Shown here piece after piece: positions 1 through 16,000 of a stretch of 64,000 nucleotides of DNA. A program made the translations under genes and the position numbers. How positions within the stretch are numbered: the first letter of the stretch is position 1; every line of letters starts with the position of its first letter. Under the pieces are notes generated by a model that was not told where the DNA came from, did no database searches, and worked only from the letters and a program-made list of their open reading frames with translations. This DNA comes from Haliotis asinina (Eukaryota; Mollusca; Gastropoda; Lepetellida; Haliotidae), in contig NC_090291.1 of NCBI RefSeq assembly GCF_037392515.1, positions 20,438,001 to 20,502,000 of the forward strand, read 5' to 3'.

Positions 1-284
1 ATATGCAAATCTAAACGATTCTAGTAGTCTTCTCTCTATGCACCTTTTGTATTATAACATTTCCCCGTTATCCCTCAATCTTTCTCTGTTTCTAATAATT
101 TCTTGCGATGTAATAAGTGATTGTAAATATCTTTGAGAGGGGTTTTATAAGTTGTAAGAACTTGTCCCCAACCCTTTTCACATTGTGAATAAAATATGTT
201 TCAACTAAACTAAACTAACAGCTGTCACGTGTTTTCGCGACCTCCCTATTCCGATGTACAACGCAGGACGTGTGGCATTGGACA
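1..284. other. AT-rich sequence, no gene seen
   Basis: I see no coding region. The part at about 120-215 ends in an AATAAA (188-193) followed by A-rich sequence. It could be the 3' end of a transcript or retroelement that lies to the left, but nothing here proves it. Confidence 0.4.
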
Positions 285-296
285 CCGACACAGATT

Positions 297-1983
297 GTAG
301 GCAGTGTATACTCCACCATGAATCTGGCCCTGGGGTACCAACACGTAGATCGTAGGCAGTATACTCCACCAGGAATCTGGCCCTGGGGTACCAACACGTA
401 GATCGTAGGCAGTATACTCCACCAGGAATCTGGTCCTGGGGTACCAACACGTAGATCGTAGGCAGTATACTCCACCAGGAATCTGGCCCTGGGGTACCAA
501 CACGTAGATCGTAGGCAGTATACTCCACCAGGAATCTGGCCCTGGGGTACCAACACGTAGATCGTAGGCAGTATATTCCACCAGGAATCTGGTCCTGGGG
601 TAGCGACGCGTAGATCGTAGGCAGTATACTCCACCAAGAATCTGGCCCTGGGGTAGCAACACGTAGATCGTAGGCAGTATACTCCACCAGGAATCTGGCC
701 CTGGGGTACCAACACGTAGATCGTAGGCAGTATACTCCACCAGGAATCTGGTCCTGGGGTACCAACACGTAGATCGTAGGCAGTATACTCCACCAGGAAT
801 CTGGCCCTGGGGTACCAACACGTAGATCGTAGGCAGTATACTCCACCAGGAATCTGGCCCTGGGGTACCAACACGTAGATCGTAGGCAGTATATTCCACC
901 AGGAATCTGGTCCTGGGGTACCAACACGTAGATCGTAGGCAGTATATTCCACCAGGAATCTGGTCCTGGGTTAGCGACGCGTAGATCGTAGGCAGTATAC
1001 TCCACCAGGAATCTGGCCCTGGGGTACCAACACGTAGATCGTAGGCAGTATATTCCACCAGGAATCGGGTCCTGGGGTACCAACACGTAGATCGTAGGCA
1101 GTATACTCCACCAGGAATCTGGTCCTGGGGTACCAACACGTAGATCGTAGGCAGTATATTCCACCAGGAATCTGGTCCTGGGGTAGCGACGCGTAGATTG
1201 AAGGCAGTATACTCCACCAAGAATCTGGTCCTGGGTCAGCGACGCGTAGATCGTAGGCAGTATACTCCACCAGGAATCTGGTCCTGGGTCAGCGACGCGT
1301 AGATCGTAGGCAGTATACTCCACCAAGAATCTGGTCCTGGGTTAGCGACGCGTAGATCGTAGGCAGTATACTCCACCAGGAATCTGGTCCTGGGTCAGCG
1401 ACGCGTAGATCGTAGGCAGTATACTCCACCAGGAATCTGGTCCTGGGTCAGCGACGCGTAGATCGTAGGCAGTATACTCCACCAGGAATCTGGTCCTGGG
1501 TCAGCGACGCGTAGATCGTAGGCAGTATACTCCACCAGGAATCTGGCCCTGGGGTAGCAACACGTAGATCGTAGGCAGTATATTCCACCAGGAATCTGGC
1601 CCTGGGGTACCAACACGTAGATCGTAGGCAGTATACTCCACCAGGAATCTGGCCCTGGGGTACCAACACGTAGATCGTAGGCAGTATACTCCACCAGGAA
1701 TCTGGTCCTGGGTCAGCGACGCGTAGATCGTAGGCAGTATACTCCACTAGGAATCTGGTCCTGGGTCAGCGACGCGTAGATCGTAGGCAGTATACTCCAC
1801 CAGGAATCTGGTCCTGGGTCAGCGACGCGTAGATCGTAGGCAGTATACTCCACCAGGAATCTGGTCCTGGGTCAGCGACGCGTAGATTGTAGGCAGTATA
1901 CTCCACCAGGAATCTGGTCCTGGGTCAGCGACGCGTAGATCGTAGGCAGTATACTCCACCAGGAATCTGGTCCTGGGTTAGTG
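297..1983. repeat. 53-bp minisatellite, about 32 copies
   Basis: The unit begins gtaggcagtatactccacca and repeats every 53 bases from 352 to 1942; a slightly longer copy starts at 297 and the last copy fades out near 1983. There are two main variants. One carries ggggtaccaacac near its end and dominates the left part (about 300-980). The other carries gggtcagcgacgc and dominates the right part (about 1200-1980), with mixed copies between. The minus strand of the unit lacks stop codons and 53 is not a multiple of 3, so all three minus frames stay open for long stretches. I take this as a by-product of repetition, not as a gene. Confidence 0.95.
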
Positions 1984-4583
<2,600 letters not shown>

Positions 4584-7500
4584 TTAGTTTGTTTGATCGT
4601 TGATGACCATGAGGCGAGTCAGTGTCAATAAATCAGCTGATGATAAGGTTAACAGTAGATATTTCTCCTGAATGTCCGTGTTTGAGCTGGCCTACCCTCA
4701 CATGCCGGCGACGTGACAGAGTTGTGGGACAGGGTAGCGTATGCTGGCCAGGTTATGGGTGGCAGTGCAGGGCGACACCATCACCGGCCTACCTGACATG
4801 ATCACGCCTAACACGCTACTCACCAGCTCGATAGCACGAAATGCAACAACTGCAAACGAAATAAAACAGACGGTCAGTTCCACTCAAAAGGACAGATATA
4901 TTAGGACACACAACACGAAATTAATGCCTTTACAGTAGCAGCCTTTTAACCTGGAGCATACGAAATCAAACGAAACGCCGATCCAGAATTATTACGCTAA
5001 TATCCAACGTTAATTCCTCTCAATTGTAGTTGGCCCGACACACATGTTATGAACTCCCCAGTGTATATATGTGGGAACGTCCCCCTTGTACGAGCGAGGG
5101 AGGGTTGTGGCGATCCGCTACTGCAGCTGACGGTAAATGCAGTAGAGAAGAAGACAACAGACACACACACAAGGTATAGGCAAGGCAGCACACAACAGTA
5201 CTCACACTGTATATAGAGCCATCCGTCCTCTGATCCACGTTTAATCAAACGATACGTCGCTCGTTGAGCGGCGCGCAAGGTTAAAGGTTTGCACCTGATG
5301 GAATCAAAACCTTTCTTTCGCCTCAGTTGCCCTGGCTCCGAAACACCGCGGTGGATCAACCCCAAAATTTCCAACCCGTGAGGTGATAAATTTAATCATA
5401 TTCCACGGGGAAGGATGGTACGGGGCGATGCGAAATTCTCCTCCGTCAGGGTGAATAAATTATGCGAAAATGTCCGCCATAGAATCTTGCTTCTACATGT
5501 GTATGGGAGGTTGGTTACCCATATATGGCCGCGAGAGACGATTGGGTAAGAAGGTCGATCGGTCTGAAAAGGAACCCGAGAAGATATACGCTATTTCAAT
5601 AGTGAGAGATGTTCCGTGTGTTCCTGTGAAGCTCGGCGCTGCTCGGAATCTGTCGGCTGCTCGCTCTCTCCTCGCTGACCGGCTGGTTGGTCGGCAGGGA
5701 AGCGATTCCTTCCGACATCTGGTAATGAGAGAGAAGCGCACGCTAACGTGTGGCAAGCAGGCTGGCAGACTGGTGTATCGTCAGGGAAGCTAGGAACATC
5801 ACCAGGAGACACGCTTGGGGAGGCAGTTCATCTCCATACAACGTTCATACCAACTCACTGACTTAAATCAATAATCGATCAGCCCTACACACTGTGAGGT
5901 TTCTTAACAAGTTCAGAGCAGCATGTCGACAATACCTAGTCTCAACATATCTATATTTTTATGGCGCTGCATACAAGTAGTATTAACAAAATGGTGGGAA
6001 CGATAACAAACTGTACATCACGTTCAACAGATCACTTCAGCTTTCAATTACGCAGAAACTGCACGTGTTTGCAGACACAGGTCACTCGACGAATGTCACA
6101 TATACCAACCGCGAGTAAAGTGGGACTTAAAACAGTGACTGAATTTTACTAACATTGATTATGTGAGAGAAATTATAAGTTGCACGTATTAACGACTGGT
6201 GTTTCTGCTTCATTCGACATTCATCGGGAAACGTGAAATATGGAAAACAGGCAGCTTCTGAATGAACTGAGGACACACCTGTTGCACGTGTTAGTTTCAA
6301 ATTTGCAAACATGGACAGGCTGAATAGCCACACCTGGGTAGAGCTTATCGCGTAACTTGCTTTAAATACATTTAAATACATCTTTAAATACAATCTCCAT
6401 AATTAAACACATGACTTGGCTTTCATCATTATGTATATGAGAAGTAAGTATGTGCATGTAACGTCTCTGATAGACTCTCTATTAGCATATGCGATTAATT
6501 AGATGATAATCCACAAATGTGTTCAGAAACCAATACTGGACATGTGAATGGACAAATGGTGCTTTCAGACACAAAGTTACGTCATTTTCCTTTCAGCTGT
6601 GTTAAGAACATCTCCGGGATAATGTACGACCACGGGACTATGATTATCTCATTTAGCTGTAAACTTACGGTAAATGCATTAGTAGAAACGTTTTGCAGTG
6701 TAATATTACCTACAATCAGCTATCTTAACCCCGGGGGTCTGCCTTCCGAGCAGGGGGCCGGGGCGTGATACGTAATACGATGGAGGACATGTAAGATCAC
6801 AAATGTACATTCTTCTGTGTAATTACACACACAAACCATCAGTTCACTCTGTAATGCACTATCAGCCGTATTTGATATTCAGTTTCCTTGTGTTTCCAGT
6901 TTAAGACAAATGTATTATAGACTGTATGTTCCTGTTAAGAGGTATTAAAGCATCATAGAAAATGGGGCTAGCGCGACTGCTTCACAATCTGGCGTCTATT
7001 TTAAACGTAAGTATTAAGAAAATGTTTGTAACCGTCGCGCTCAGCGATATCACAATAAACATTAGTTGATGTCATGAACGTCTTTCAAAGCCGCCGGGGT
7101 ACGATGACGCAGCAGGTATTCATTCAAGTCGCCATTTACAAAATTCTCCAGTGATGCGTTCTCCAACACGAGCAGCGTGCGATTTTTTATATATGAACCT
7201 ATTTAGGTAAACTTATTGACCGATATTATGCACCAGTTATACAATGTACCTAACACACCAAATGGCGCTCGAGAGACTTGAACCCCACTATAAGTCAGTG
7301 CACTTCTTCGACTGGTTGCGTAATGCCTTTTCTGTCAGCGGATATAATTATATACAAACAAATGAATACATTCGTGACTGATCCTGCCAACGTTTGTTTG
7401 TTTGTTTGTTTGAGTAAACACGGAAACAACTTTGAAGTTGTTTTCACTTATTGGACACAATATTTCTGTGTGCGAGCTTATATTCATAAAGTTGCTGTTT

Positions 7501-9231
7501 CGATTTGAGGCACAAAGATGTTTTTATCTGAGCTTATCGAAAATGCCAGTGCAATTATATGTCACACGGGTCAGGTGTAAATGTTGGATGGCAATGTTTC
7601 ATGCCCTGTTTCTTTCTAACACAATCACTCGCAGTGTTTCATTTTGTTTGCAAAGTATTCTTTATTGCAAGATTGCAAACTGTAGGACATAACTATTTTA
7701 CATACTAGTAGCACTCAAATGATGCACGTCAGCAACGTTATAATGGTAATCACAAGACTGGAATGACAGAAACGAACATCAAATCTTAACACCATGTCGC
7801 ACTACTGAACACACAGACAGAAGGTAAACTATCTCGGCCACAGTCAAATCTGGGAATTTAAAAGCATGTACAAGACAAGGTTATAATAAATTTGCAAAAC
7901 AGCGAAAATGTGCTGAATCCCACACGAAAACAGAAATAAAACTTTACCATTTAGCACGATTTACAAGCAGATTAGATTATATTTGGCAAATATCCATTAA
8001 TCAGTATCCGTAAAATATAAAAGTCCAGATGACCAAGGACGGTCTGATGTATGACAAACATCACAACGGTAACACCAACAATGGGCTGCAAAATGAAAAC
8101 AAAACACGAATTGCGATCTTCAAGTGACAAACCAGCACTAACTACTGGGCTACTTGGCATTCATAAGTTCATACCAATCGTTGCCTCAGCTGTCATCGTG
8201 ATACTGTTTAGTTTCTCTAGGCTTTTTCAGCTGCATATCAGGGGCACCTGCGACACTGATGTTCAGGTAGAGACTGCCTCTGTGGCATATACAAAGCATG
8301 TCGGATCGGGTGGCAAGCCTCGGTGTTCATGATGTTGATCATTGGATTGTATGGTCAAGATTGGTGTTCCTTGACCCCAAACTGCTAACAATTTAAATGT
8401 GGGTAACTCACAATGACTTTACTTTGTCGACAAAAATGTCTAAATTCTAAGCATGTACAGACTTTGAGAGGATAACCTACACCATAAATGTAAATCACAA
8501 CAGTATTTCGATATAAGGCACCGAAAGTATATTCCACTTTATATTTTAGACATGTTAACATGTCTTGTATATGTTTTCACTAGTGTTGTTGTATATGAAC
8601 TTTAAAAGTTCTTTTGTTGACGTACTTTGTTTAAATTCAGTAGGTAACTTTGAAAAGGTTTGCATAGTTTAACACTCGTTCCCATTTACGTTAAATTTAG
8701 AGCATCCGAAGCTGGAGATTAAATTGATTAAACTACCCATTACTTTCAGATAAGTGCCAGTAGAAGATTGAAGAACGTTTTAATACTAAAATATGTACAA
8801 AACGTCTGTAGATGGTGACAATTTATTCTGACAAGATCATCTGACAACAGTTCATGCAATGGTAAAGGAGCACAAAGACTCATGCACTAAAATCGAGCAA
8901 TATGTCAGATTGACCATTGTCCCAAACCCCAAACTACTGAAGGAAACATGCAAGTGAGTTCAAGTGACTAAACAAAACAATATTAACATAAAATTCATAT
9001 ATGAACATTCCCGCGATAAAGTACACGCATATAATTTAGATTAAATATGTCACGGATATGTACAATTATTTAGTCAGAAATCAAAGATTTTTAATTTGGT
9101 ACAAATGTTAGACTGATGGTAACACGATAAATATCTGAAACAAGACGTGCTTCCATACAATAAAAAGGATATAATATTTTAACAATGTTCAAAACTTCAT
9201 AGTGAGTGTTTCGAAATAAACAACCCGCAGG
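4584..9231. other. Intergenic sequence upstream of junctophilin, no gene supported
   Basis: This stretch separates the junctophilin start from the 3' end of the zinc-finger gene. It should contain the junctophilin promoter and any 5' noncoding exon, but I cannot place either. A short (GTTT)n run lies near 7392-7411. ORFs of 60-107 codons occur on both strands, overlap one another, and show no domain or splice logic. Confidence 0.45.
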
Positions 9232-10367
9232 TCAGATGATACGACATACTTCAAGCATGTGCTTGTGGAGGTATCTCTTCTGGGCAAAGGCGCGGGAACA
9301 CTTTGGACAGGAATATGTCTTATTCTGTGTTGTGTGGATGAGCATGTGGGACCGAAGGTTCGACTTATCAGCAAAAGCTTTGTCACAGTCAGGATAAGAG
9401 CAGCGGAATGGGCGTTCACCGGTATGTGTACGCATGTGGCCCTTGAGGAGCCAGGAACGTGTAAAGATCTTGCCACAAATGTTACACTCGTTCCTGGTCT
9501 TGCCATGTACCCACATGTGAGCTCTGTAGGCAGAGAAAGATGAGAATTCCACATCACAATCTCGGCATCTAAGTTCTTGTTCACCCGAACTATCATCGCT
9601 CTCGCTTAGATTCTCATATTCGGTAGAAAGACTTTGTGCATCGTCTCTGCTATCTTGGCTATCATCGTCTACCAATAACAACTTTGATAAACCATCTTCT
9701 GGCTCACAATACTGTTGGTGGGTGCTCTGGCATGGCAGCGTCTGGGAAGGTCCACAGCCTTCAGTCACGCTAAATGTCGACTTGTGAGGTTGAAAACTCT
9801 TGTTGTTCCTGTTGGTATTAATGTTACTCTGCAGAAGGCCTTGACCTCTGTGTAATAATGGGGAGTTCAAAAACACCACTGGCATTTTGTCATAATATGA
9901 TCCCCCATCTTGTATCCGTGCTGTCGTATGTTTCACATTGCGGTCAATTTCGCTGTTCAGACCTGTGTCATCTACACTGATATCCTCATCAACGTCCTTA
10001 GTATTTCTCATGACATCTCTAGAATCATCACCCTGGGAGAAAGCTTCGGGTGTTTCTTCTTTTTCTGATCGATGAACTTCTCTCAAGGCCATCAGTTCTT
10101 CTCGCCAGTTGGCAAAGTCTCGGGGCCCAACTCCTGCGAGGTCAAGTTCTGGCAGACGACGACAGATATAGAAACGAGTGACAAACGATAGGTGACTCAA
10201 GGGGCGATGCTTCATTGGAAAACATTTCTTTTTAGGAGGTATGCTGGGTGGTGGCTCGTCTGTCGGTACAGGGGAGGGAATGTTTCTCACCACTGACGTC
10301 ACACGGCCACGAGGTGCAGTGCTTATTGACAAGCCGGAGCGAGTGGTCATGACGAATGGATCGTATA
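9232..10367 (-). CDS. Snail-like C2H2 zinc-finger protein, last coding exon
   Basis: This is a probable nuclear DNA-binding regulator. The first ATG (10350-10348) gives 372 residues. The frame stays open upstream to an acceptor (attttcag before 10367), so the exon reads five more whole codons and probably continues from an upstream exon I could not find. Residues 1-260 are Ser/Asp/Glu-rich and look disordered, with a basic PPKKK stretch near 39-43. Four fingers occupy the C-terminus: CRDCDVEFSSFSAYRAHMWVH, then CNICGKIFTRSWLLKGHMRTH, then CSYPDCDKAFADKSNLRSH and CPKCSRAFAQKRYLHKHMLE. Fingers 2-4 resemble Snail: a WLL.GH.RTHTGE.PF motif, FAD.SNLR.H, and a last finger with LHKH ending in Cys. 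It departs from Snail in the C-x4-C spacing of finger 3, and no SNAG repressor motif is visible. A divergent Snail relative is my best call; another C2H2 family is possible. Confidence 0.75.
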
Positions 10368-12639
10368 CTGAAAATACAGAGATATAAATTGTACAAAATC
10401 ATTTCCACAAATTTGGAACTCAAACGTGTTCAAAAGTCCTACACTGTCTCAACATAAATATTCTGTCACATCGAAGAGATCATCGGAGGTGCAGGGTCAG
10501 AAACTGGCACCATTCCCACAGCCGAATCAGGGCTCAATATATAATTTCATTATATGTGAATAATAATGGGAGTTTGAGGTTGTTTGAGTCAGGTTCAGGA
10601 TTAAACAATCTTGCACTCCTGTCGAAAAAGGTTTTCGCATGTAAGGACATGGCGTTTTGAACTTTGCATCTTAATTCGAAATCTTATATACCACATTCAG
10701 TTTGAGATAGAGATATGTACTGTGTAATGACTGTAAGTATGCACATTAAAGTTATTGGACACTGTCACCTATTTGTCAGGTTCATGCCCTATAGAGAGAG
10801 ACTAATTAATAACATTCATCGATTCCATACTGATAGTTAACCAATATTTCATCTGTTTATTGCTTTCGGTGCTAGAGCGAGACAGAAATCACCTTTCCAA
10901 TTTTGTCAAAATACTGGGCTCTATAACTTAAAGTTAACACTGCTCATAAGTTTTTGAATGCGGGCACTGTATTATTATTTGAAGGTTAATATACCAATGT
11001 GCTACATGTACGTTTACTTATCATTTGTAATTCTAGTGTAAACATTCCTCAGATAGGACACATTTTACGTACAGGTCACACATGACCACACTATAAATAT
11101 TGGATCCTATGAATGTGTGTAACATTGCCATGTTAACCTATTCAAATAAGAATATTTCTGGTGACATGTCACAATCTGATCCACAAATGTGTGTGCTCTA
11201 TCACATTTGATATTCCTGGATTTTTTATGTCCATTTATGACACTACAGTCATGTGTGTACCAGCGGTACAGAAAGAAAACTTTACCTTTAAGAAACACAT
11301 TAAAAAATGTCATGAGTGGAAACGTGCTAGTTTTATGCTTGTTGTTTTATGAGTGTAAAGGGAGTTCTTCCTAAAATTAACATCTGTCTTTGGTTACCAT
11401 CTTGTATTCCTATAAATCACATCCATCTACTACTCTTGGTACCACGTTCATATTCATACATGGATTAATATTTGTACCCACCTACCTACATAAAATTGAA
11501 TACTGCAACTTTTAAAAAGGTGCAATTCTCAGCTGACTGCAAATGTGTAACTTGCTTTCTCATTTAACTAATGGGAACCATGTCAGACTGTGAAATTAGA
11601 ACTGATCTAAATTACCACACCTAAGATTATATTTACGATTACAGATGACAAGGGAATATGGGGTAGATAGCATGATTTTGTTATGGAGTTTAAATTTTAC
11701 TATATTCAGGCTTAACATGATGCAATTTAAAAGTGATAAAGCATTATTTTTATTATTTTTTTGTCATGGTATCAGTAAAATATAACTCACCTTCACAAAG
11801 TTTCAACTGTCACTGTAGTTATGATACTGTTTGGGGATTTACTACTGACATGTACATTGGGCCACTGGCTTCAGGTAGATGTCCCTAGATTGCCTTAAAC
11901 AATTTTTTACTGCTATTAATATCTTGCTTGGTACATCCATGAACGTAGTGATTTTAGTGACCAAAACATGACACAGTCCACGTTCGATGATGTTATCAAA
12001 CTGACAAATTAATCGTTTTCGAAAGTCATTTATCAAACTTACTTCAAAAGTTTATTGTTGGCATAGAAACTGAACGGTCAGCAGACGACCGACCTTGCTA
12101 CTTGTGATCGAAACATATCACTTGTTTGTAATGTATTTAGAGTATATAGGTTCATGGGCTATATGCTACTGTCATATAACAATAAATGTACGGACAATGG
12201 ATATTATGGACACCAAAATGTTTGAAAGTATTAGCTTTCGCTATACAGAAAATGATCGAGCACCTGTCAAATTGAAGATTTATATGTCGATTGATCCTCA
12301 AATTTACCTAAGGTGTTGTTAATTATCCATGAACATTCCAAACATAAATTACCACATTACCATACAATATTTGAGCTTTCAAATCGGAACGATAAGATAA
12401 AATAAACGATATAAATTAACTGTGAATCGTCTGTGCCACTAGAATTTGATCATTTCATATTCAAACCTACCGTTGCCAGCAACGTATTTTCCTGATTTGT
12501 AACCCCTTACGGAGTTTAGTAGACATTTGGGCATACTTTAAATTTAGAGGAGTATTATTCTCCAAAAGAGAATCAGCATTTTCCGTGTTCTTGCATTTTC
12601 GACTCTGTCAACAATATCTTGATCTATTTGTGGCGTTCG

Positions 12640-12722
12640 TCTGGGCCACCGGAAATGCGCAGACGCATTACCGTTTATGTGACGTCACGCGCGCACCTGC
12701 CAACAGAACGTTTACGAGGTCA
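12640..12722. promoter_or_regulatory. CpG-rich promoter-like patch with CRE
   Basis: A short GC- and CpG-rich island stands out in AT-rich DNA. It contains a consensus CRE (tgacgtca, 12680-12687), an ETS-like ccggaa and an NRF1-like gcgcagacgc. It could be the promoter of the minus-strand zinc-finger gene, whose known exon starts 2.3 kb to the left. That link is inference. Confidence 0.35.
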
Positions 12723-15000
12723 CAGGTTCGATAACTCTGCTTAGACGCTTTACAGAACGTGTAGAAGGAATGCATGAGAGTGGGATCGAATGATGAGTTG
12801 GTTAATGGTAACAAAATGTGCACCTATGCACATAGCAAGGAAATATTTATTCTAACAAATTCACTTCACCTTTTATCTTTTTTCTGCAATATCAAGACGG
12901 GATTGCCAGAAATATCCTTCTCGTATGGCATCCCAGTGGTTTTTCGTTGTAACGTGTGAATGCTTTTACAACACAAAAATTGTTGGCAGAGTGAAGTTAA
13001 TAATTTTACGATTTCTACCCATACTGTTTTCACAAACCTTCATTAACCTCACCTTTGCTCCAATAGTTAAATAGACAGTAGTATAGTAGTATTGGGAACG
13101 TTGCAAGGACAAGAAAGTGAGGAAACGGGATGAAATTTCGGCTATATGTCATGTTAATCCCAGTGGTTAATCCCACGATGGTAGGAAAAGAGCTGATATT
13201 CCAAGGATCAGTGCCACTGAGAACTCGTTTTGATATGTGAGTGAATGACTACTGTTTGTCGCCGCCCCAGTTATCTCATTTTAACAACCCTATTAACAAA
13301 ACAATGAAACAGATGTTGCAGATCACAAACATCTTGTATATCACACTTCAGAAACTATCTTATCATACACATTGCTGATGTATAAATATTCAAAAACTAT
13401 ATCATTAAAATGCTTTCAACTTTACCAAAGACTGTTTGCACATATGCAGAATGCAAACATCCATCCAGATTGTGTTCAATAGCGCTATGTCATTTTTTAA
13501 TTATTTTTTTTAAGTTGCAAGACCGACAATGTGTCGCTGATCAGTCCATATCACATCACAAATTGCTTAATCATTCTGCATTTAGGTAGTCTGCCAATGT
13601 CAAAAGGATACAAAACGTTATATAAAGCTTTAAATTAAACCGTTTGATGCGGTTTGAACCTCAGAGAGATATCTCTGTAAGCGTTCTTACCTCACACTTT
13701 TTGTGTATATCTGTATATTCCCAACTCAATGAAACATGTAGGGGAAGAACTGTGTCGTGTTGCATATATATATATTTGAACGTGATAGACATAAGCAAGA
13801 TATATTTATCAGCAGCGCCATCTACCAGTTTAGAGGTTCTAAGTGTTGTAACATAAGTATGTAATCTGGAGGAAGTTTCAAATAAGTTTCAATAAAAAGA
13901 TTATCCTTAAACATCTTGTAATATAAGTGTTTTACGTTCTCTCTAAGTTTGTAGAAACTAATCAACGAGTATTGTTTTAACATTATTAAGCAGCCAATAG
14001 GTTTTCTGGAATTATTGTAACTGCCAAATGGAACTAAAGCTTGTACTAGATTTTACCCCCGCCATTAGTGGATATGTAGTATTTGCCTGTTTCAAAGAGC
14101 TATCGTCAGCGCTTCAACTGCTTTAAGTCCTATGCTGTAACATACGACATACGACAGTCGCAGTGCAAGATATGCTTTACGAAACAGGGCCCAGGTTCCA
14201 AGTCCCTAATATACTTGTAGCAGGAACGTAAACGGTGTGATCCAGTTTTGCAACTGTCTTCACCACGGTGCGTCGCTAGTGCATGTATAGTCTTTGATTT
14301 GCTTGCTGTCACTTAAGTGAAATAATGTTAAATAATAATAATGATAACACAATGTTCTCAGTCATACCTTGGACTATACGTGATGAGTAAAGTTTCAGAT
14401 TCATCCCAATATTTAACAAACTTTTATCATGAAATCTTGCCTGTCGCGAAATTTAAGATATAGAAGCTGACAAACGCGTAGTCTTGGATGAACGTGACAG
14501 AGGCTACTTATTAAATTTCACAGTGGCTGATATTCGTTTAATATCCGCGTATTAAATAAAATTCTTATTACCGGAAATGATCGTCCACAGGCAAGTCTTG
14601 TCAGTTATATTACAAGACATGAGTACACTTCTATGCTGGGTAGTAACGTGTTGTACATGTAGTGTATTTCAAAACAATGGTTCCAAGTGATGAACTGAAA
14701 TCACATCGTCACAACGCGACCAAAATATCACTAAACGTGCGAATTTGTTCTCCTCGAACTTACTGACGCGAATTCGGGTGAATCGTGATAACCTTCAGAT
14801 TTTACGAACGCTTTGTTATTACAAATTTCCTTTCGCGTGTGATTTTAGCACTGCGACTTTCCCGGTCTGTGTGAAATATGCCAGTGATACGACGGTTGGA
14901 GCGTCATGTAACATCGCTAAGGAAATGCTTCAAATCACATGACAACCCTATGTGTTTATTTCCACAGGGGCTTGTATCGCTTTAGAACGGCGTTCGAAAG

Positions 15001-15072
15001 ACATATAGATGTATAGACCCTACCCTAGTACTATACATATAGATGTATAGACCCTACCCTAGCACTATATAT
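15001..15072. repeat. 36-bp direct repeat, two copies
   Basis: The block acatatagatgtatagaccc with its following sequence, ending in a ctatac/ctatat variant, occurs twice in tandem at about 15001-15036 and 15037-15072. The two copies differ by very few bases, so the duplication looks recent. Confidence 0.75.
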
Positions 15073-15123
15073 ACCCTATGTGTTTATTTCAGCATTGAAA
15101 GAAATATACGAGTGAGTGAAGTA

Positions 15124-15262
15124 ATGAGTGAGTTTAGTTTTACGCCGCACTCAGCAATATTACAGCTATATGGCTGCGGTATGTACATAATCAGGTCTGG
15201 ACCAGGCAAGCCAGTGATTATCGATCTTCGCAGTTAGGATACGAGGACATGTGTCAACAAAG
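15124..15262 (+). repeat. Haliotis-type SINE-like repeat, copy 1
   Basis: The copy starts gtgaagtaatgagtgagttt, continues with the family core (ttacgccgcactcagcaata, then ctatatggctgcgg, then tctggaccaggcaagccagt) and ends near the acatgtgtcaac motif. The same core recurs at 22.3, 33.5, 38.2, 40.5, 45.0 and 53.9 kb. This copy is truncated at the distal end. Confidence 0.8.
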
Positions 15263-15540
15263 TGAAATATCAGTTTCCTAATATCCGAGAAAATAAGGGC
15301 TTTACAATAACCACAAAAACTTTGACAGTCTTTTCACTCTCATGTATTCAGTTCAATCGCCAGGCGTAATATTTAACTTAGGATTCGCTTCCTGGCTCGA
15401 AAAGCCGGTAAGTGGAATAAAACGTTAACACAATCCCATGTCAGTATATAACGAGGACTCGTAAAGTTACATTCCTGCCAGCTAATATCTGTATCAGGAT
15501 ACTCTGTACCAAAAGTTATATGGTGTTATATTGTAATGGT

Positions 15541-15582
15541 CTACCTACCTACCTACCTACCTACCTACCTACCTACCTACCT
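15541..15582. repeat. (CTAC)n microsatellite
   Basis: About ten perfect tandem copies of ctac. Confidence 0.97.
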
Positions 15583-15870
15583 GTTAGGTTCATTGCCAAA
15601 AGTTCTTTAGAAACTAAACTAAAATATCGAAAAATGCAGCCCATCAGAAACAAGTTCATAGCTTTTAAACGTCAACATGCCAAACAAAAAGTTCCCAACG
15701 TATTTGCCACAAACATAAGAAATAATGTCTCCGTGTAAAGACGTATAGTCACGTCTATATATGTCTTTGCTCCGTGCCATTAAGTTAAACGATCGATAAA
15801 TTGACGCTGATATGGTTTGGAACGCGACATGGGATGAGACCATACACAGGTATCGATAGCAACGTCCGAA

Positions 15871-15909
15871 TGACGTAATGACTTATGACGTCAAAGTAAG
15901 ATGACGTCA
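15871..15909 (+). promoter_or_regulatory. Cluster of three CRE-like sites
   Basis: TGACGTAA lies at 15871-15878 and two perfect TGACGTCA sites lie at 15886-15893 and 15902-15909. They sit 92-130 bases upstream of the start codon at 16001. CREs bind CREB/ATF/CREM-type bZIP factors, so this is a likely proximal promoter for the single-exon gene. Confidence 0.6.
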
Positions 15910-16000
15910 ACAGCCGGTAAGGAGTCAAACAGATGTGATACTTTGCTTCAATCAAAGGTGTGAGGTTCTGCAGTAACTAAACTGATATAGTGAGAAGAAT

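Larger units (their letters stand above)
10368..15870. other. Intron/intergenic region between zinc-finger gene and single-exon gene
   Basis: The left part is presumably intron or 5' region of the minus-strand zinc-finger gene. I searched for a SNAG-type first exon on the minus strand and found none. Apart from the CpG-rich patch near 12.65 kb, a short direct repeat near 15.0 kb, a SINE at 15.12 kb and a CTAC run at 15.54 kb, I see nothing but AT-rich sequence with short random ORFs. Confidence 0.4.

Noticed and set aside
205-1747. Long minus-strand ORFs with 53-residue repeats (up to 373 codons)
   Set aside because: They run through a 53-bp minisatellite in all three frames at once; openness follows from the unit lacking stops, not from coding.
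297-1983. CRISPR-like array
   Set aside because: The repeats are directly adjacent without unique spacers and the genome is animal; it is a minisatellite.
4698-4883. Hydrophobic minus-strand ORF of 61 codons upstream of junctophilin
   Set aside because: No homology that I recognise, no splice link in frame to the junctophilin start; chance is likely.
5470-5812. Overlapping ORFs on both strands near 5.6 kb
   Set aside because: Both strands open over the same span, no domain, no clear splice sites.
12774-12959. Minus-strand ATG at about 12931 followed by a few codons, as a SNAG exon for the zinc-finger gene
   Set aside because: It reads MPYEKD, not the SNAG pattern MPRSFLVK, and has no convincing donor.
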